In this document: piece after piece, positions 24,662 to 35,831 of the stretch
Layout: each line of letters starts with the position of its first letter
Position numbering within the stretch: the stretch's first letter is position 1
Source of the DNA: Sindora glabra
Lineage: Eukaryota > Streptophyta > Magnoliopsida > Fabales > Fabaceae
Assembly: GCA_020226215.1 (NCBI GenBank)
Contig: CM035234.1
Location: 70,883,135-70,947,134, forward strand
DNA: 64,000 nt
Direction: 5' to 3'
Program-made: the position numbers and the translations under genes
The notes under the pieces: generated by a model
Seen by the model: the letters and a program-made list of their open reading frames with translations, nothing else
What the model was told of the DNA's origin: nothing
The model's database searches: none

Positions 24662-25119
24662 ATCTCCAACTTTGATTATATTTATCAATAATAGTGGTTA
24701 GTTTAATGGGATGCAAAAGAAAAATATGACATCTTTACACCTACTGGTCTAAATTGATATCATAAATGTTTAATAATGTAAAACATAGTATTTGATAAGA
24801 ATATCAATGAAATACATATAATGTACACTTACACCTTATTAATCATATACAATATCTGATAGGGATATATATAATAAGTTTGTGCTCAATAAAATTTACA
24901 TGATAAAATTATGATAATTATATGTAAATCTTTACACACTAGGTTAAAGCATCCACCCAAAATGTTAAATGAGAATCATTATTCTTATCATAGTATCGAG
25001 ACATAGTCTAAATGTCTATATAAATATGCCATAACGAAAAATGTACCCAATATATGACAAAACATGAATATTTCATTTATACATATCTTGAGAAAATAAT
25101 TTACATTATAGTCTTCCCA

Positions 25120-25520
25120 CTAACCTAAAGCATCAAAATCATGATATACTCTTATAGCTAAGCCTTTGATCAGTGGATCCGTAAGTATACGATTCGTGGA
25201 AATATGTTCAATACATGTAATATGCTTGTGTACCTTCTCTCGCACAAATTGGTACTTTATATCAAAATGCTTTGTATGGGTAGAACTTTTATTATTATGA
25301 GAGAAGTTTATAGTAGCAATATTTTCACAATCAATGGTCAAGGGTTTTAAGATGCTCTCAATAATCTCAAAACTAGTCATAAAATTTCTTAACTATGTAG
25401 TAGTGCAAGTGACTTCATAATATGTGACATATTCTACTTCCATAGTGGAGGTTGCTGTTAGGGACTACTTAACACTTTTCCATGACACAACTCCTACCAT
25501 CATAAAGATGTATCCAAATG
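25120..25520 (-). pseudogene. Copia RNase H domain remnant
   Basis: The frame 25380-25120 reads IDCENIATINFSHNN, then THTKHFDIKYQFVREKV and ending TDPLIKGLA. This matches the copia RNase H C-terminal pattern 'DNqsAi....p..H.RtKHIdi.yHfiRe' and '.DilTKpl'. The upstream part of the domain runs to about 25520 with stops, and its start adjoins the reverse transcriptase end. Confidence 0.8.
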
Positions 25521-25529
25521 TAAATTTAT

Positions 25530-26600
25530 GATCATTTAGACAACCAATAAAATTTGAATTCAAGTAGCTTATAATTGTGAGATATCCTGATCTCTTATAG
25601 GTTAACATGTAATCTTTTGTACCTTGAAGTTACCTCGTCACTCTTTTTGTAGTAGTCCAATGTCTCTGACCAAAATTACTCAAGTATCTCCCCAGTACAC
25701 TAATAGCATAAGGTATATCAGGATGTCTATATATCTAAGCATACATCAGGCTACCAATAATCGATGCATATGGGATTTTTTTTATTCTTTCCATTTCAAC
25801 ATTACTCTGAGAACACTAGAACTTAGAGAAAATTTCTTCTTTTAAAATAGATGTAGAAACTTAAGAGTAAGTTAACATATTAAACCTCTTCAATACTTTC
25901 TTAATGTAAGTTTGATGAGACAAACTAAGCAAACCTCAAAATCTATCACGACGAATCCCTATCCTTAAAATATAAGAGGCATTTCTAATATCCTTCATAT
26001 TAAAATATTTGGATAACATTTGTTTTGCCTAAGTCAGTAGATTCATGTCATTACTTGTAAGGAGAATATCATCCATGTATAGTACTAAAATAATAAAACT
26101 ACCCATGCTTTTCAACACATAGATACACTAGTTAATTGCATTCTCTTTGAGCCCAAGCAAAGTCACTACCTCATCAAACTTGAGGTACCACTGTCTAGAA
26201 ACTTATTTTAAGCCATAATTGGACTTTTTAAGTTGTCACACAAGTTGCTCCTTTCCTTTCTCTTGGAAACCATTGGCTAGTTCATATAAATAGTTTGTAT
26301 TAAATCACCATTTAGGAAAGCTATTTTATATATCCATTTGATGTAGCTCTAAATTAAAATGAGTGATCAAAGCCATGATAACATGGAATGATTCTTTGGT
26401 TGAAGCTGGAAAAAAAGCTTCTTTGTAATTTATACCTTCCCTTTGGGTGTAGCCTTTTGTTACCAATTTGGCCTTGTACCTCTTAACTTTACATTGAGCA
26501 CCCTTTTTAGTCTTGAAGACCCACTTGCATCCTATTAGCTTACAATCTATAGGAAGCTCCACTAGATCTCACACTTAATTCTTATGCATTGAAGCTAACT
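25530..26600 (-). pseudogene. Copia reverse transcriptase remnant
   Basis: The N-terminal block, 26562-26326, reads LIGCKWVFKTKKGAQCKVKR and AKLVTKGYTQREGINYKEAF, the hallmark 'GckWVfk.K...dG...rykARLVakGy.Q..GiDy.etF' segment. Around 26095-26040 the - strand encodes LYMDDILLTSNDMN, the catalytic YxDD motif with both Asp residues present. Between them and after, stops and small frame changes occur (for example in the 'qmDv.tAFLnG' segment). Further down, ASIIGSLMYA and IPYAISVLGRYLSNFG mark the region leading to RNase H. Confidence 0.8.
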
Positions 26601-26899
26601 CTTCTTTCATAGCATTCATCTAATTAGAACAATTTGAACTAGACATAGCTTGAGAAAAACTTGTAGGATTAATATTATCATTAATATCATATTCGTGCTC
26701 CTATAGATATACAAGATAATTATTAGAAATTATCGATCTATAGACTCTATAAGATCTTTTTAATGGAATTTATTCTTCATTTATTCCATCTAGCTTAACA
26801 TTTTCTGCCATTGGCTGGACTGGATTAAATGGTGGAGTAATAGAAGATGACTCTTCTAATATTAGTACCAATGAAACAATTGTTCTGTCTTCAGAGAAA

Positions 26900-27740
26900 T
26901 TCATAATGCATGGTATTTGGCTTCCATTATCCAACTTGTCCTAAAAGAAGATAACTTGATCAGACTCAATTACTTTAGTTAAATGAGTTAAACAATAAAA
27001 TCTACTTCCTCTCGAGCTATTATAATATCCAATGAAGTATCCACTAATACTTTTTTAATTAAGTTTCCTTGTGGATGAAATATATGGCTTTACTTCAGCT
27101 TTACAACCCCAAACTCAAAAATATTAGAGACTAGGCTTCTTACCATATAATAGTTCACAAGAGATCTTAGGTACAGACTTACTAGGAACTTGATTTAGAT
27201 TATATGCCATTATTCTTAACATATCACCCTACAAGAATTCTAGTAATGAAATATAGGCCACCATACATCTCACCATATTTGGAAGAGTTCTATTTCTCCT
27301 TTTTGCAATTTCATTTTGCTCTAATGTACCACGCAAGTGTAAGTTGCATAAATTTCACAATCTTGTAGATATCTTGCAAAAGGACCAGGGTTTCTTCCTA
27401 TTTCATCATACCTACCATAATACTCACCACCTCTATTAGAATTAATGCACTTTATTTATTTCCTAAGTTTCAATTCAACTGTCGCTTTGAATAACTTAAA
27501 GGCTTTTAACGATTTCAACTTATCACTGAGTAGCTCCACCCAACTAAATTTGGAGTAATCATCAATAAATGTGATAAAGTATTTGTAGCCTCCCATACCA
27601 TTACGTGTGATAGGCCCACTAATGTCAGTATGGATTAGTTCTAAAACATTCTCTTTTTTGCTTCTCTTACCCTTTCTAACTCTAACTATAAGTTTTCCTT
27701 TAATACAATCTACACATGTTCCAAAATCTGAGAAATCCAA
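26900..27740 (-). pseudogene. Copia integrase core remnant
   Basis: From 27740 the - strand reads CVDCIKGKL, then LELIHTDISGPITRNGMGGY and KYFITFIDDYSKFSWVELL. This is the junction of the zinc-binding region and the integrase core, with the first catalytic Asp in HTDISGP and the second in FIDDYS. Continuing below 27456, 'CINSNRGGEYYGRYDE' corresponds to the segment with the catalytic Glu (SDNGGEY in intact elements). Further on, stops accumulate. Confidence 0.8.
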
Positions 27741-28127
27741 ATCATAAAATACTTCTTTTTTTTACAAGTCTTTGAATTCTATCTCTAAAGATATGTCCTA
27801 ATTGTCTATGTCACAACATTGAGGATCTTTCATCAATTTAACACTTTTTCATACCTATAATAGAGTTTTCTAAATTTACGAAATGAAAATCTAAATCAAC
27901 TCCATATAAACTATCACACATAGAACCAACACCAATAATAGAAGATTAATAAAATAATTCAACTTTTTCATTTCTAAAATAATAAGAGTATCCAACAGAA
28001 TTCAAAGCAATAACTGAAATTAAATTTCTTCTCATGGAAGGTACATAAATTACATTATTAAGTAACACTCATGTATGGTCTTCAATTTCAACTTCATTGA
28101 TCCTATATGCTCCACTTCAACTGTATC

Positions 28128-29130
28128 TCAATTTCCAAGTCTCACAATTAGCTTTTCTTCATTTTGTTTCCTCAAATTCATCAGTTCCTGAAAATAATTA
28201 GTTATATGAATAGTGGCACTAGTATTTAACCACCAAGAGTTCAATGGTATATCAATAATGTTTGACTTAAAATAGACTAAAACTAGATAGGTAACTTTTT
28301 TTCTTCTCAACCTATTTCTTATATTTAAAATAATCCACTTTATTATGTCCATACTCCTTGCAAAACCTACAATTACCCTTGAATTAGGCCTTATTAGGTT
28401 TATAACATTGTTATCCATTAGATTCACCCTTTTCACCTTTTTTTCTTCCATAGTTATGGTGTCCTTTGCCATTTTTCTAATTAAACTTTCCACCATGATT
28501 AGAATGTGTGCCATGAGATGTATAATTAACTACCTGAGCCTTTCCTTTCTTCATGTCTTCCTTTGCCTGTGTAACAATAGAAATTAACTCACTCATAGTT
28601 CATTCTAGTTTTCAAGTATTATAAGAGATTTTCAAAATGTCAAATTAAGGCGGAAGACACTCTAGTACTCACCAAGTTAAATAACTTTCTCCTAGATCAA
28701 GTTGCATGGTTTTCAACTTAGTGTAATAGTTAACTAATCTCAAAATGTGTCTTCTCACCCCATTAACACCATTACACACTAATTTCTCAAGCAATGAAAG
28801 ATATTGCCCCTTCTCAGCCTTATTGAACTTCTTATAATTTTATGCTACATAATACAGGAACTTTTTTGCATTTGTCATTTCAAGAATACTTTCTTATTGT
28901 TTTATCCATCATGTACTTTATTACCATTAAACATAATCTGTTAGAGTGGGTCCACTTTCATGATGATTCTTTTAATTTGTTGTAGACTCAATACTAATTT
29001 GAGATTCTATTTCCCATATCGCCAAGTCAAGGTTATAGATTGCTAGATATATCTTTAGTGATTCAGCCTAATCCTCATAATTGGCCCCATTAAGCGTCTT
29101 AATTACATAGGTAAAGGAGTTGAGGAAACA
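28128..29130 (-). pseudogene. Copia gag and protease remnant
   Basis: The gag part (about 29130-28380) reads LNGANYEDWAESLKIYL near its start and later YTKLKTMQLDLGESYLT and TMSELISIVTQAKEDM, matching the UBN2/retrotran-gag-2 type of copia gag, with several stops. It ends in a basic Gly/Asn/His-rich tail with a mutated zinc knuckle. The protease start follows as SWWLNTSATIHITN at about 28250-28200, where the copia consensus is 'W.lDSGAt.Hmt'; the catalytic Asp is Asn here. Confidence 0.75.
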
Positions 29131-29552
29131 AATTTTAAAACATTAATACATGTTTAACCTTAATCATACTAGAAAATTTTTCTTAGTAAATTATGCAATC
29201 AAATTTAGTATTATATTATAAAGCCTAATATAAATGGGGCATTAAAGGCCCTATAATATAATATAAGCACTAAATATCATATTTCTAAAATTTTAACATC
29301 GATAGGGTGATGAAAATTCTAGAAACACAAAACTTATTCCTACATTTACGGTATCATTAACAAATCATATTAATAATATTATATCGATAGGGTATTAAAA
29401 TATTATTAATTTGATAGTCTCCTAAGTTCAAATACCAATTTTATAAAATGTACAAAATTTTATGTAATTGAGCCCATGATAGATGGACTCACAATTACAC
29501 AAAATTTCATAGTATAACATAAGCCAAAATAATTTTCTAAATTTATTTTCCT

Positions 29553-29558
<6 letters not shown>

Positions 29559-29587
<29 letters not shown>

Positions 29588-30138
29588 GGGAAAATAATTA
29601 ATGGACCAAATAGCGCCCAAAAATTTCATAAAAAATATATGTGGAAGCTGAATATGCAATAATATTACAATGAAATTTTTAACTCAAAATGAAATTATTT
29701 GGCTATCCAAATTAAATATGCAAAAAATTAAAATGTTTTTAATTAAAAAAATCTGAAAATTTTCCCAAGATGTGTCTTAATCTCAAAATACTTCAAAAAT
29801 AATTTTAAAGATTAAATTCATACCAAATCAAAATCCAAAGCCTGAATTATAAAAGTCAAACACATATATAAAATGTCAAATGTATAAACAAAATGCCACA
29901 GAAGATATATAACAATTGTAAAAGTCAAGTGGATACAGAAACCTCAAGTATGAATTGCAAAATGTTGGACATGACTAAAGATGTATAAAATGTCAAACGT
30001 CAAGTATATATAAAAAGAAAAATCAAGCATGAATTTTAAAATGTTGAAACGTGCATACAGAAACCTCAAACATATATGTAAAACGTTAAATATAAACGTC
30101 AAAGTATATGTAAATATCTAACGGCGCGCCAAACAGAA

Positions 30139-30188
<50 letters not shown>

Positions 30189-30301
30189 GTGCACTACGCC
30201 AAACCAAACACTTATAAATAAAGTAAACATCAAAACATCAAAACCTCCTATATATATAAGGCCAGAACACTCCAATCGTATATAAATGCTAAACACAATT
30301 T

Positions 30302-30350
<49 letters not shown>
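29559..30350. repeat. Microsatellites in the copia 5' leader: (AT)n, (ATT)n, (AT)n
   Basis: Alternating AT at 29559-29587, (ATT)n of about 48 bases at 30138-30186, and alternating AT at 30305-30347. Between them, from 29850 to 30115, short words of the type 'aaaatgtcaaa..tat' recur many times, suggesting slippage-driven expansion of the leader. Confidence 0.9.
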
Positions 30351-30351
<1 letters not shown>

Positions 30352-30626
30352 TATGTAACGAATTTCAAATGCTAAACAAAAAACCGTACAAAAACGTTAA
30401 ACATTCATATTACTCAGATATTAATTGATATATCAAAGTTTTATAAAAGTAATAACCCAAAAATAATTAACTTGAAAGTTTTTTTTTGGTAAAATTAACT
30501 TGAAAGTTATGAAGTAATTTTAGGATCTATAGCAATTTTTATTCAAAATAATTCATCACAAAATATAATATTATTCAAAAGATAAAATTTGATTCCTGAA
30601 TTTATATAATAATATATCCACTGGCA

Positions 30627-31098
30627 TCAATTATTAAAATTAAAGTTTTATAAAATAATATCACAAATTAAATCATGTGAGAAGAATAACATTAAAGGTA
30701 GAAAAGATTTATTATTATTACCTAATGAATCTATTATAATATGAATATGAAATTAGAATTTGTTACAAGTTATGAACTAGTAATGATCGGTCTTGATCAC
30801 AAACTTTTATAAGGATTTTCTACTTTTATCAATTCTAGATGAGAATTTAATTAGAGAGACTTTTTAACATTGATAGAGAGTATTTAGAATCAAATTATAG
30901 AGTTTATGAGTAATGATCCTTCTTTATATTAATAATATTGATGGATCAACCCATCACCGAGAATCACCCGTTATCATATTAATTTGGATTAGATTATCAT
31001 TGAATTCAAACTATTCAGTCACTTTGATATTGAACTAAACTCTTTTACATCTTATTTTATTATTGAATTAAATAGGTCCAAAAATAGAAAATCGAACA
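30627..31098 (-). repeat. 5' LTR of the copia element
   Basis: Partner of 24188-24661; on the - strand it starts TGTTCGATTTTCTATTTT. The primer binding site expected just inside it (below 30627) is not recognisable. Confidence 0.85.
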
Positions 31099-31637
31099 TG
31101 ACCCCCGGTATGTGTTCTCCCCTATTGTTAAATTAATATCTGAACACTCCTTTGATGACCTAAATGTTTTGACAATGATGATGACACGTGTTTAGTCGAA
31201 AACTTGGTTTCAATATAGTGGCTTGCCAAATTAAGATAGATAATTTCAAACTTTAATTTGTGTGTATCTTAATTGTCTCAGATTTTGAAGATATGAGCTG
31301 TGATATGGTGTATGGTCAAACTCCACCTCCATTTGAAGATGATTAAGTTTCCAAACAACCTTGCTATGTTGATATCTGTAAGTATAACAGTACAATTCTC
31401 TATTGTCCGATGCACAAAGCTTGCCAATTTTTGACATCTCATAATTCACAGACTTTATGGCAAGCCCAAGCTCCAGTGTCTATCCTAAACTATAAGCTTG
31501 AACTGACAATTCCTTCTGGAATAAACTTTATAATGGTAGAATTTACTGTAGTATCTACTAAGCTTCTCCCTTCGATATGTCATCTGAGGTTGCTCAGCCG
31601 TCTAGCTTCAGAAACTACGATTTTTATAACTCTGTAA
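31099..31637 (+). pseudogene. D27-like gene, rest of exon D and last exon, beyond the copia insertion
   Basis: The first nine bases (31099-31107) complete exon D and are followed by a good donor (GTATGT at 31108). After a 174-base intron ending in ttgtctcag, the last exon starts at 31282 and reads DFEDMSCDMVYGQTPPPFED, then TAA (31344) and VSKQPCYVDIC. This is the conserved Cys-containing C-terminal block of D27-like proteins ('FEDMSCEM.YG..PP..EED....PC..DIC'). The TAA is a further inactivating change. The frame is open to 31637, but the natural stop position is unknown. Intron splice sites are intact, so the gene was probably functional before these lesions. Confidence 0.85.
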
Positions 31638-32270
31638 CATTGTAATGTGGATTACATCAATTTGTTAAGGAAATTGAAAATGGGTTATGAAAGAGAATGA
31701 CATGATTTTTTAGCATAAAAGAGTTTTGGGTCTCCCAAAAATTTTAGGTGCAAAATTGCTTATAAATTTAAGTAGTACCATATACCTAACTGATTGATCT
31801 TGAATCTTCAAATCATGTTGTGTAATATGTAACTATATTGTTTGGAATCAAGAGGTTTTGTGCTGTGATTGACTTGAGGACACAACTGATTTCTTAACTC
31901 ACTTTTCCATATGTCCACTGATATAGCATCATTTACCCGTAATTCATTGATCCTCTTACTGCTACACTAATTCCATTTAACCAGCAAAACAATCATCTTT
32001 AAAGCTAATTATCATATGATTAGAGATATTGTAAGAAAATCTTGCATAAAGTAAGAGACAGACAAAGTTTGAATTAGCGTTTTTCATTTTTGTATTGCTA
32101 TGTAGAGGATGTCTAATCATATTCTCAAGTTAAAATGTCAGTTTGTTAGGGTGTGAGACAATCGCATGGGTAAATTTTGACCAAAGAACATTATGTTGTT
32201 GGCAAGAAAAAGAAATTCTGGAATTATTTTTGCCCTATATGAATAAATGAAATAAATGATGTATGACTTG
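31638..32270. other. Non-coding stretch between the D27-like pseudogene and a gypsy element
   Basis: No coding signal was found. The first few hundred bases probably include the former 3' untranslated region of the D27-like gene. Confidence 0.4.
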
Positions 32271-33034
32271 TGTCACAAGTCAGCCTTATGAACCAAATGA
32301 CCAGGCAAACAAAGTTCAATTGGGACAAAATTTGGTAGATAAATCAAGTATATGATGGAGTACTTGCAGCCTAAATTTAAGCCCAATCCGACTTGTGTAT
32401 TATTTTTCCTAATTTTTTTCATTTTGGACTTTGGTTGTAATTTTGACCAAGGAAACTTATCTAGTGTGAGTAGGAAAGCACATGGTTGTGATCCTTGGAT
32501 TATTATCTTTGTATTGGTGTATTTTCTTAGCAAAATCCACCCGGGGCATGCCAAAAAGCCTTTACGACAACTTGAAAAAAGCGTGTCATCTCCTAGCAAG
32601 AGGGCTTTGATTCAAAATACTCTTTAGAGGAGAGTGTTTGATGACCTTGATAGGAGCCTAACACTAGTCTAGGGGATGGAATGTGTGGCTCGATGCCTCC
32701 CTTTAACATTTCCACTATGTAATGAGGCTTTATATCCATAATAGAAATAGTCTCTCTTCTATATACTATTTGTCCTGATTTTAACCACTTTTTGCTGCAT
32801 TTGTTTGCATGTGTTTGAATTATATTTTATGCACCATTGTTTCCTTTCTATATGTGTTAGTTGCCTTTATATGATGCTTATGTGCTTACGGTTGCTCCAA
32901 TTATGCTATGCTTATATGTTTGGCACATTTATTCTAAGCTTGGTTGGTATATTAACTAGTAAGCTAGCTTATTCCTTAAGTGGTGAAGGTCTAAGTGCCA
33001 TATGTCTCGACTATAGAGTTGCCAGTTCATGACA
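32271..33034 (+). repeat. 5' LTR of the gag-only gypsy element
   Basis: 764 bp, TGTCACA...ATGACA, collinear with 35037-35801. The block ggggatggaatgtgtggctc recurs in both LTRs. Frames on either strand inside it are by-products. Confidence 0.85.
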
Positions 33035-33036
33035 TC

Positions 33037-33048
33037 TAGTATCAGAGC
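33037..33048 (+). other. Primer binding site of the gag-only gypsy element
   Basis: tagtatcagagc, two bases inside the 5' LTR; one mismatch to TGGTATCAGAGC, the initiator-Met tRNA primer site used by many plant LTR elements. Confidence 0.75.
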
Positions 33049-33100
33049 GTGATTTGATCCATGCTTATAAAATTTTGCTATTCTTATCAATGCACCCACC

Positions 33101-34290
33101 ATGGCAAAGAAGATGATGAATGTCAAATGCTTTAAAGCTATCGACAATGCACTTAGGAATCTTGAAGGTGTCACTGAAATTGTAAGAAGCATGCAACTCG
33201 AGGAGATCCCCGAACTTTTCTAGAAGGCCCAAAGTTAGGAATCTCTTGAGCAACGAGTTAAGACTCTCAAAGGTAACAAGGGGGTTGATGGCTCGAGGAG
33301 TAGTAGTTCTCCATAAGTTGAAGAACAACTTGTTGCAATAAAGAACACCCAATGGCAACTGGGGGATGCTTTCAAGGACCTTACCAATGAGGTGAAGGAT
33401 GTTATAGCAACTCTTCGAATGGAAATAGGTGACCTTGTTATGAGTATAAGGGTAATGATGTTGGCCTTAGGTAACAATCTACCAAAAAGTGGTTCCTTAG
33501 AGCATAGGGAGAAGTGAAAGTCCTTGAACTTAAGCCATATGCGGGAGAAAATAATGCCCAAAAGCTCAAGAATTTCTTATTCGATATGGACTAATACTTT
33601 CAAGTTATGGAAATAGATTTGGAGGAGTCTAAAATGAGTCGAGCTACCACGTTCCTCACAAATTGTGCCAAGGTCTAGTAGAGGACTAAATGCTAAGATA
33701 TTCAAGTGGGTAGGTTCCATATTCATACTTGGGAAGAGTTAAAATAAGAACTGAAGGCATGCTTCTACTTGAGAATGTCAATTATTTGGCAAGATACAAG
33801 CTGCAAGAGCTACGCCAAATTGGCTTAGTCCAAGACTATGTGAAGAAGTTCACAACCATTATATTGGACATCCAAGACATGACGAAAAAGGACAAGCTCT
33901 TTTACTTTATCGATGGCCTTTCATGTGAAGCTATGATGAAACTCCAAAGGAGAAGGGTCCAAAGCCTCACTAAAGCGATGATTGTGGCAAAGCACCTTTG
34001 TGACTATGACATTGTTATCCCTTCTAGCAAGAACTTGTAGAGTGGTGCCTCGAATTCTTCTAGTGGGAATGGCGGTCAATCTAAAAGGGGAAGTCCAAGA
34101 GTAAGGGAGAGAACAATAATTCATCTTCAAGCTTGCAAGGATTCATATCATCTTAAGTTTCCAACATAGGCAAGAAGCTGAAGACCTTATCATGTTTCTT
34201 ATGCTATGGACCACACAAAGTGGTAGATTGCCGATAGAAGTATGCCTTAAATGCTTTGCAAGTAAAATACAAGAGAATGGGTAAAAGGGT
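33101..34290 (+). pseudogene. Gypsy gag pseudogene with zinc knuckle
   Basis: It starts MAKKMMNVKCFKAIDNALR after the primer site and continues through a coiled-coil-like segment (LGDAFKDLTNEVKDVIATLR near 33360). The capsid core is the best preserved part (about 33765-34040): ENVNYLARYKLQELRQIG and VQDYVKKFTTIILDIQDM, the retrotransposon gag domain with its 'G.v.dYv..F' motif. Near 34190 the frame encodes CFLCYGPHKVVDC, a CCHC zinc knuckle of the form seen in gypsy gags. At least four stops and several frame shifts break it (for example at 33220 and 33514). Confidence 0.75.
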
Positions 34291-35022
34291 GATACTGAAG
34301 ATTTTGATGTTGAAGATAAGACTTACGTTAGGATTGGGGCAATACGAGTCCTAAACCCACACGAGTAACTTCACCAATAATATGGAATGATAGGTCCTAA
34401 TAGGAGTCTGCCACAATAAGCTTGGCAGGTTAGCGGAGTATCAACTAACATTTCTTTTGTATGATTACTGCAGAGGGAACAATCTTTCACTTAGCAGGGT
34501 GCCCTATCTAGTGGGATGTTTTGAGTAAGGAAAATCTTTCAAGAAAAACCTATCGGGATGCCAACAAGCTTGTATATATCCGAATAACATTTTGGTTGAA
34601 GTTGCCAACAACCATTTTGGGATCATGCATACCAACCATAAGAGCTAGAGAGGTGTTGCTAGAACAGGAGTGCTAACTCTTTGTTCAACCTTATCGGTTG
34701 GGATAAAGGGACATAAGCTAAGTGTCAAAATCAAATCCAACCATGTTCGAGAGTTCAAGAAGCTGTGGAGGCAAAAGAGTTCATCATTAACAACAACCTT
34801 GGAGAGACAAGCCAGAAGGAAGTCGAGGGTGGAGTTAAAGTGGAGCAGACAAAAGACTTTCCAAGAATCTAAGTCAGACTAAGTTGTTGAAGATAACTTG
34901 CTCATTGGTGAAGCTCATGTGGACAAGTAGGGAGATCAAAGGAGGAGCTTAAGTGAAGTAAACTGAAGATGCTCGTGGAAGCTATGTCAGATTGAGTCGT
35001 CAATAAGGACAATGACATTTTT

Positions 35023-35036
35023 CGAGTGGGGGAGAA
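35023..35036 (+). other. Polypurine tract of the gag-only gypsy element
   Basis: gagtgggggagaa directly before the 3' LTR; the same tract type is used by the non-coding elements at 2531 and 52285, which hints at a common lineage. Confidence 0.7.
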
Positions 35037-35801
35037 TGTCACAAGTCAGCCTTGTGAACTAAATGACTAGGAAAATGAGCTCCAATTGGGATGAAACTTA
35101 GCAAATGAATCAAGCATATAATGGAGCAGTTGTAGTCCAAATTTGGAACCAATATGACTTGTATACTATTTTTCTTAATTTTTTTCATTTTGGACTTTGC
35201 TTATAATTTTGACCAAGGAAACTTGTTTAGTGTGAGTAGGAAAGCATATGACTGTGATCCTTGGATTTTTATCTTTGTATAGGTGTATTTTGGTAGCAAA
35301 ATTCCATCCAAAACAGGCCAAAAAGCCCTTATGACAACTTAGAAAAAGTATATCATCTTTTGGTGGGAGGACTTTGGTTCAAAATGTTATTTAGGGGGGA
35401 GTACCTGGTGACCTTGGTGGGTGCCTAGCATTAGTCTAGGGGATGGAATGTGTGGCTCAGTGCTTCCCTTACACATTTCCATTATGTAATGAGGCTTTAT
35501 ATTCAAAATAGAAGTAGTCCCTCTTTTATATATGATTTATCCCGATTTTAATCGCTTTTGCTTGGATTTTCCCGCATGTGTTCGAATTGTATTTTATGCA
35601 CCATTGTTGCCTTTCTATATGTGTTGATTACCTTTATATTATACTTATGTGCTTATAGTTATCCCAATTGTGATATGTTTATATGTTTGGGCCATTTTTT
35701 CTAAGTTTGGTTGGTGTATTAATCAATAGACTGGCTTATTCCTTAGATGATGAAAGTTTAAGTACTGCACGTCCCCACTATAAAGTTGCTGGTCTATGAC
35801 A
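35037..35801 (+). repeat. 3' LTR of the gag-only gypsy element
   Basis: 765 bp partner of 32271-33034. Confidence 0.85.
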
Positions 35802-35831
35802 CTCGGTAATTGGTATCTCGGTAATTGGTAT
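35802..35831 (+). repeat. Perfect 15-bp tandem duplication
   Basis: ctcggtaattggtat occurs twice without a mismatch immediately after the gypsy 3' LTR. Confidence 0.95.

Larger units (their letters stand above)
24188..31098 (-). mobile_element. Full-length, decayed Ty1/copia retrotransposon inserted in the D27-like gene
   Basis: Two LTRs (24188-24661 and 30627-31098) enclose, on the - strand and in copia order, gag, protease, integrase, reverse transcriptase and RNase H. Integrase before reverse transcriptase is diagnostic of Ty1/copia. Every domain has stops or frameshifts, so the element is defective. The flanking bases rejoin the host exon: ...CTTCCGTTGACAA before and TGACCCCCG after, giving an uninterrupted frame; at most an imperfect 4-5 base duplication (aatga / catga) is visible. 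LTR divergence, obvious by eye, indicates an old insertion. The stretch between gag and the 5' LTR is a long AT-rich leader containing microsatellites. Confidence 0.85.
32271..35801 (+). mobile_element. Non-autonomous Ty3/gypsy element carrying only gag
   Basis: LTRs at 32271-33034 and 35037-35801 both start TGTCACAAGTCAGCCTT and end TGACA. Only 2.0 kb lies between them, holding a primer binding site, a decayed gag with a zinc knuckle, and a polypurine tract; no reverse transcriptase, RNase H or integrase is recognisable. It must have depended on another element for mobility, or be an internal deletion product. No target duplication is visible; a 15-bp tandem duplication sits directly at its right edge. 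Confidence 0.8.

Noticed and set aside
30121..30130. GC-only word acggcgcgcc in AT-rich DNA
   Set aside because: A single 8-base palindromic word in a decayed leader; no further context.
32273..33561. Several frames of 75-108 codons on both strands
   Set aside because: They lie within the gypsy LTR and gag and mostly oppose the gag frame; 32352-32627 and 32273-32599 are pure LTR sequence.
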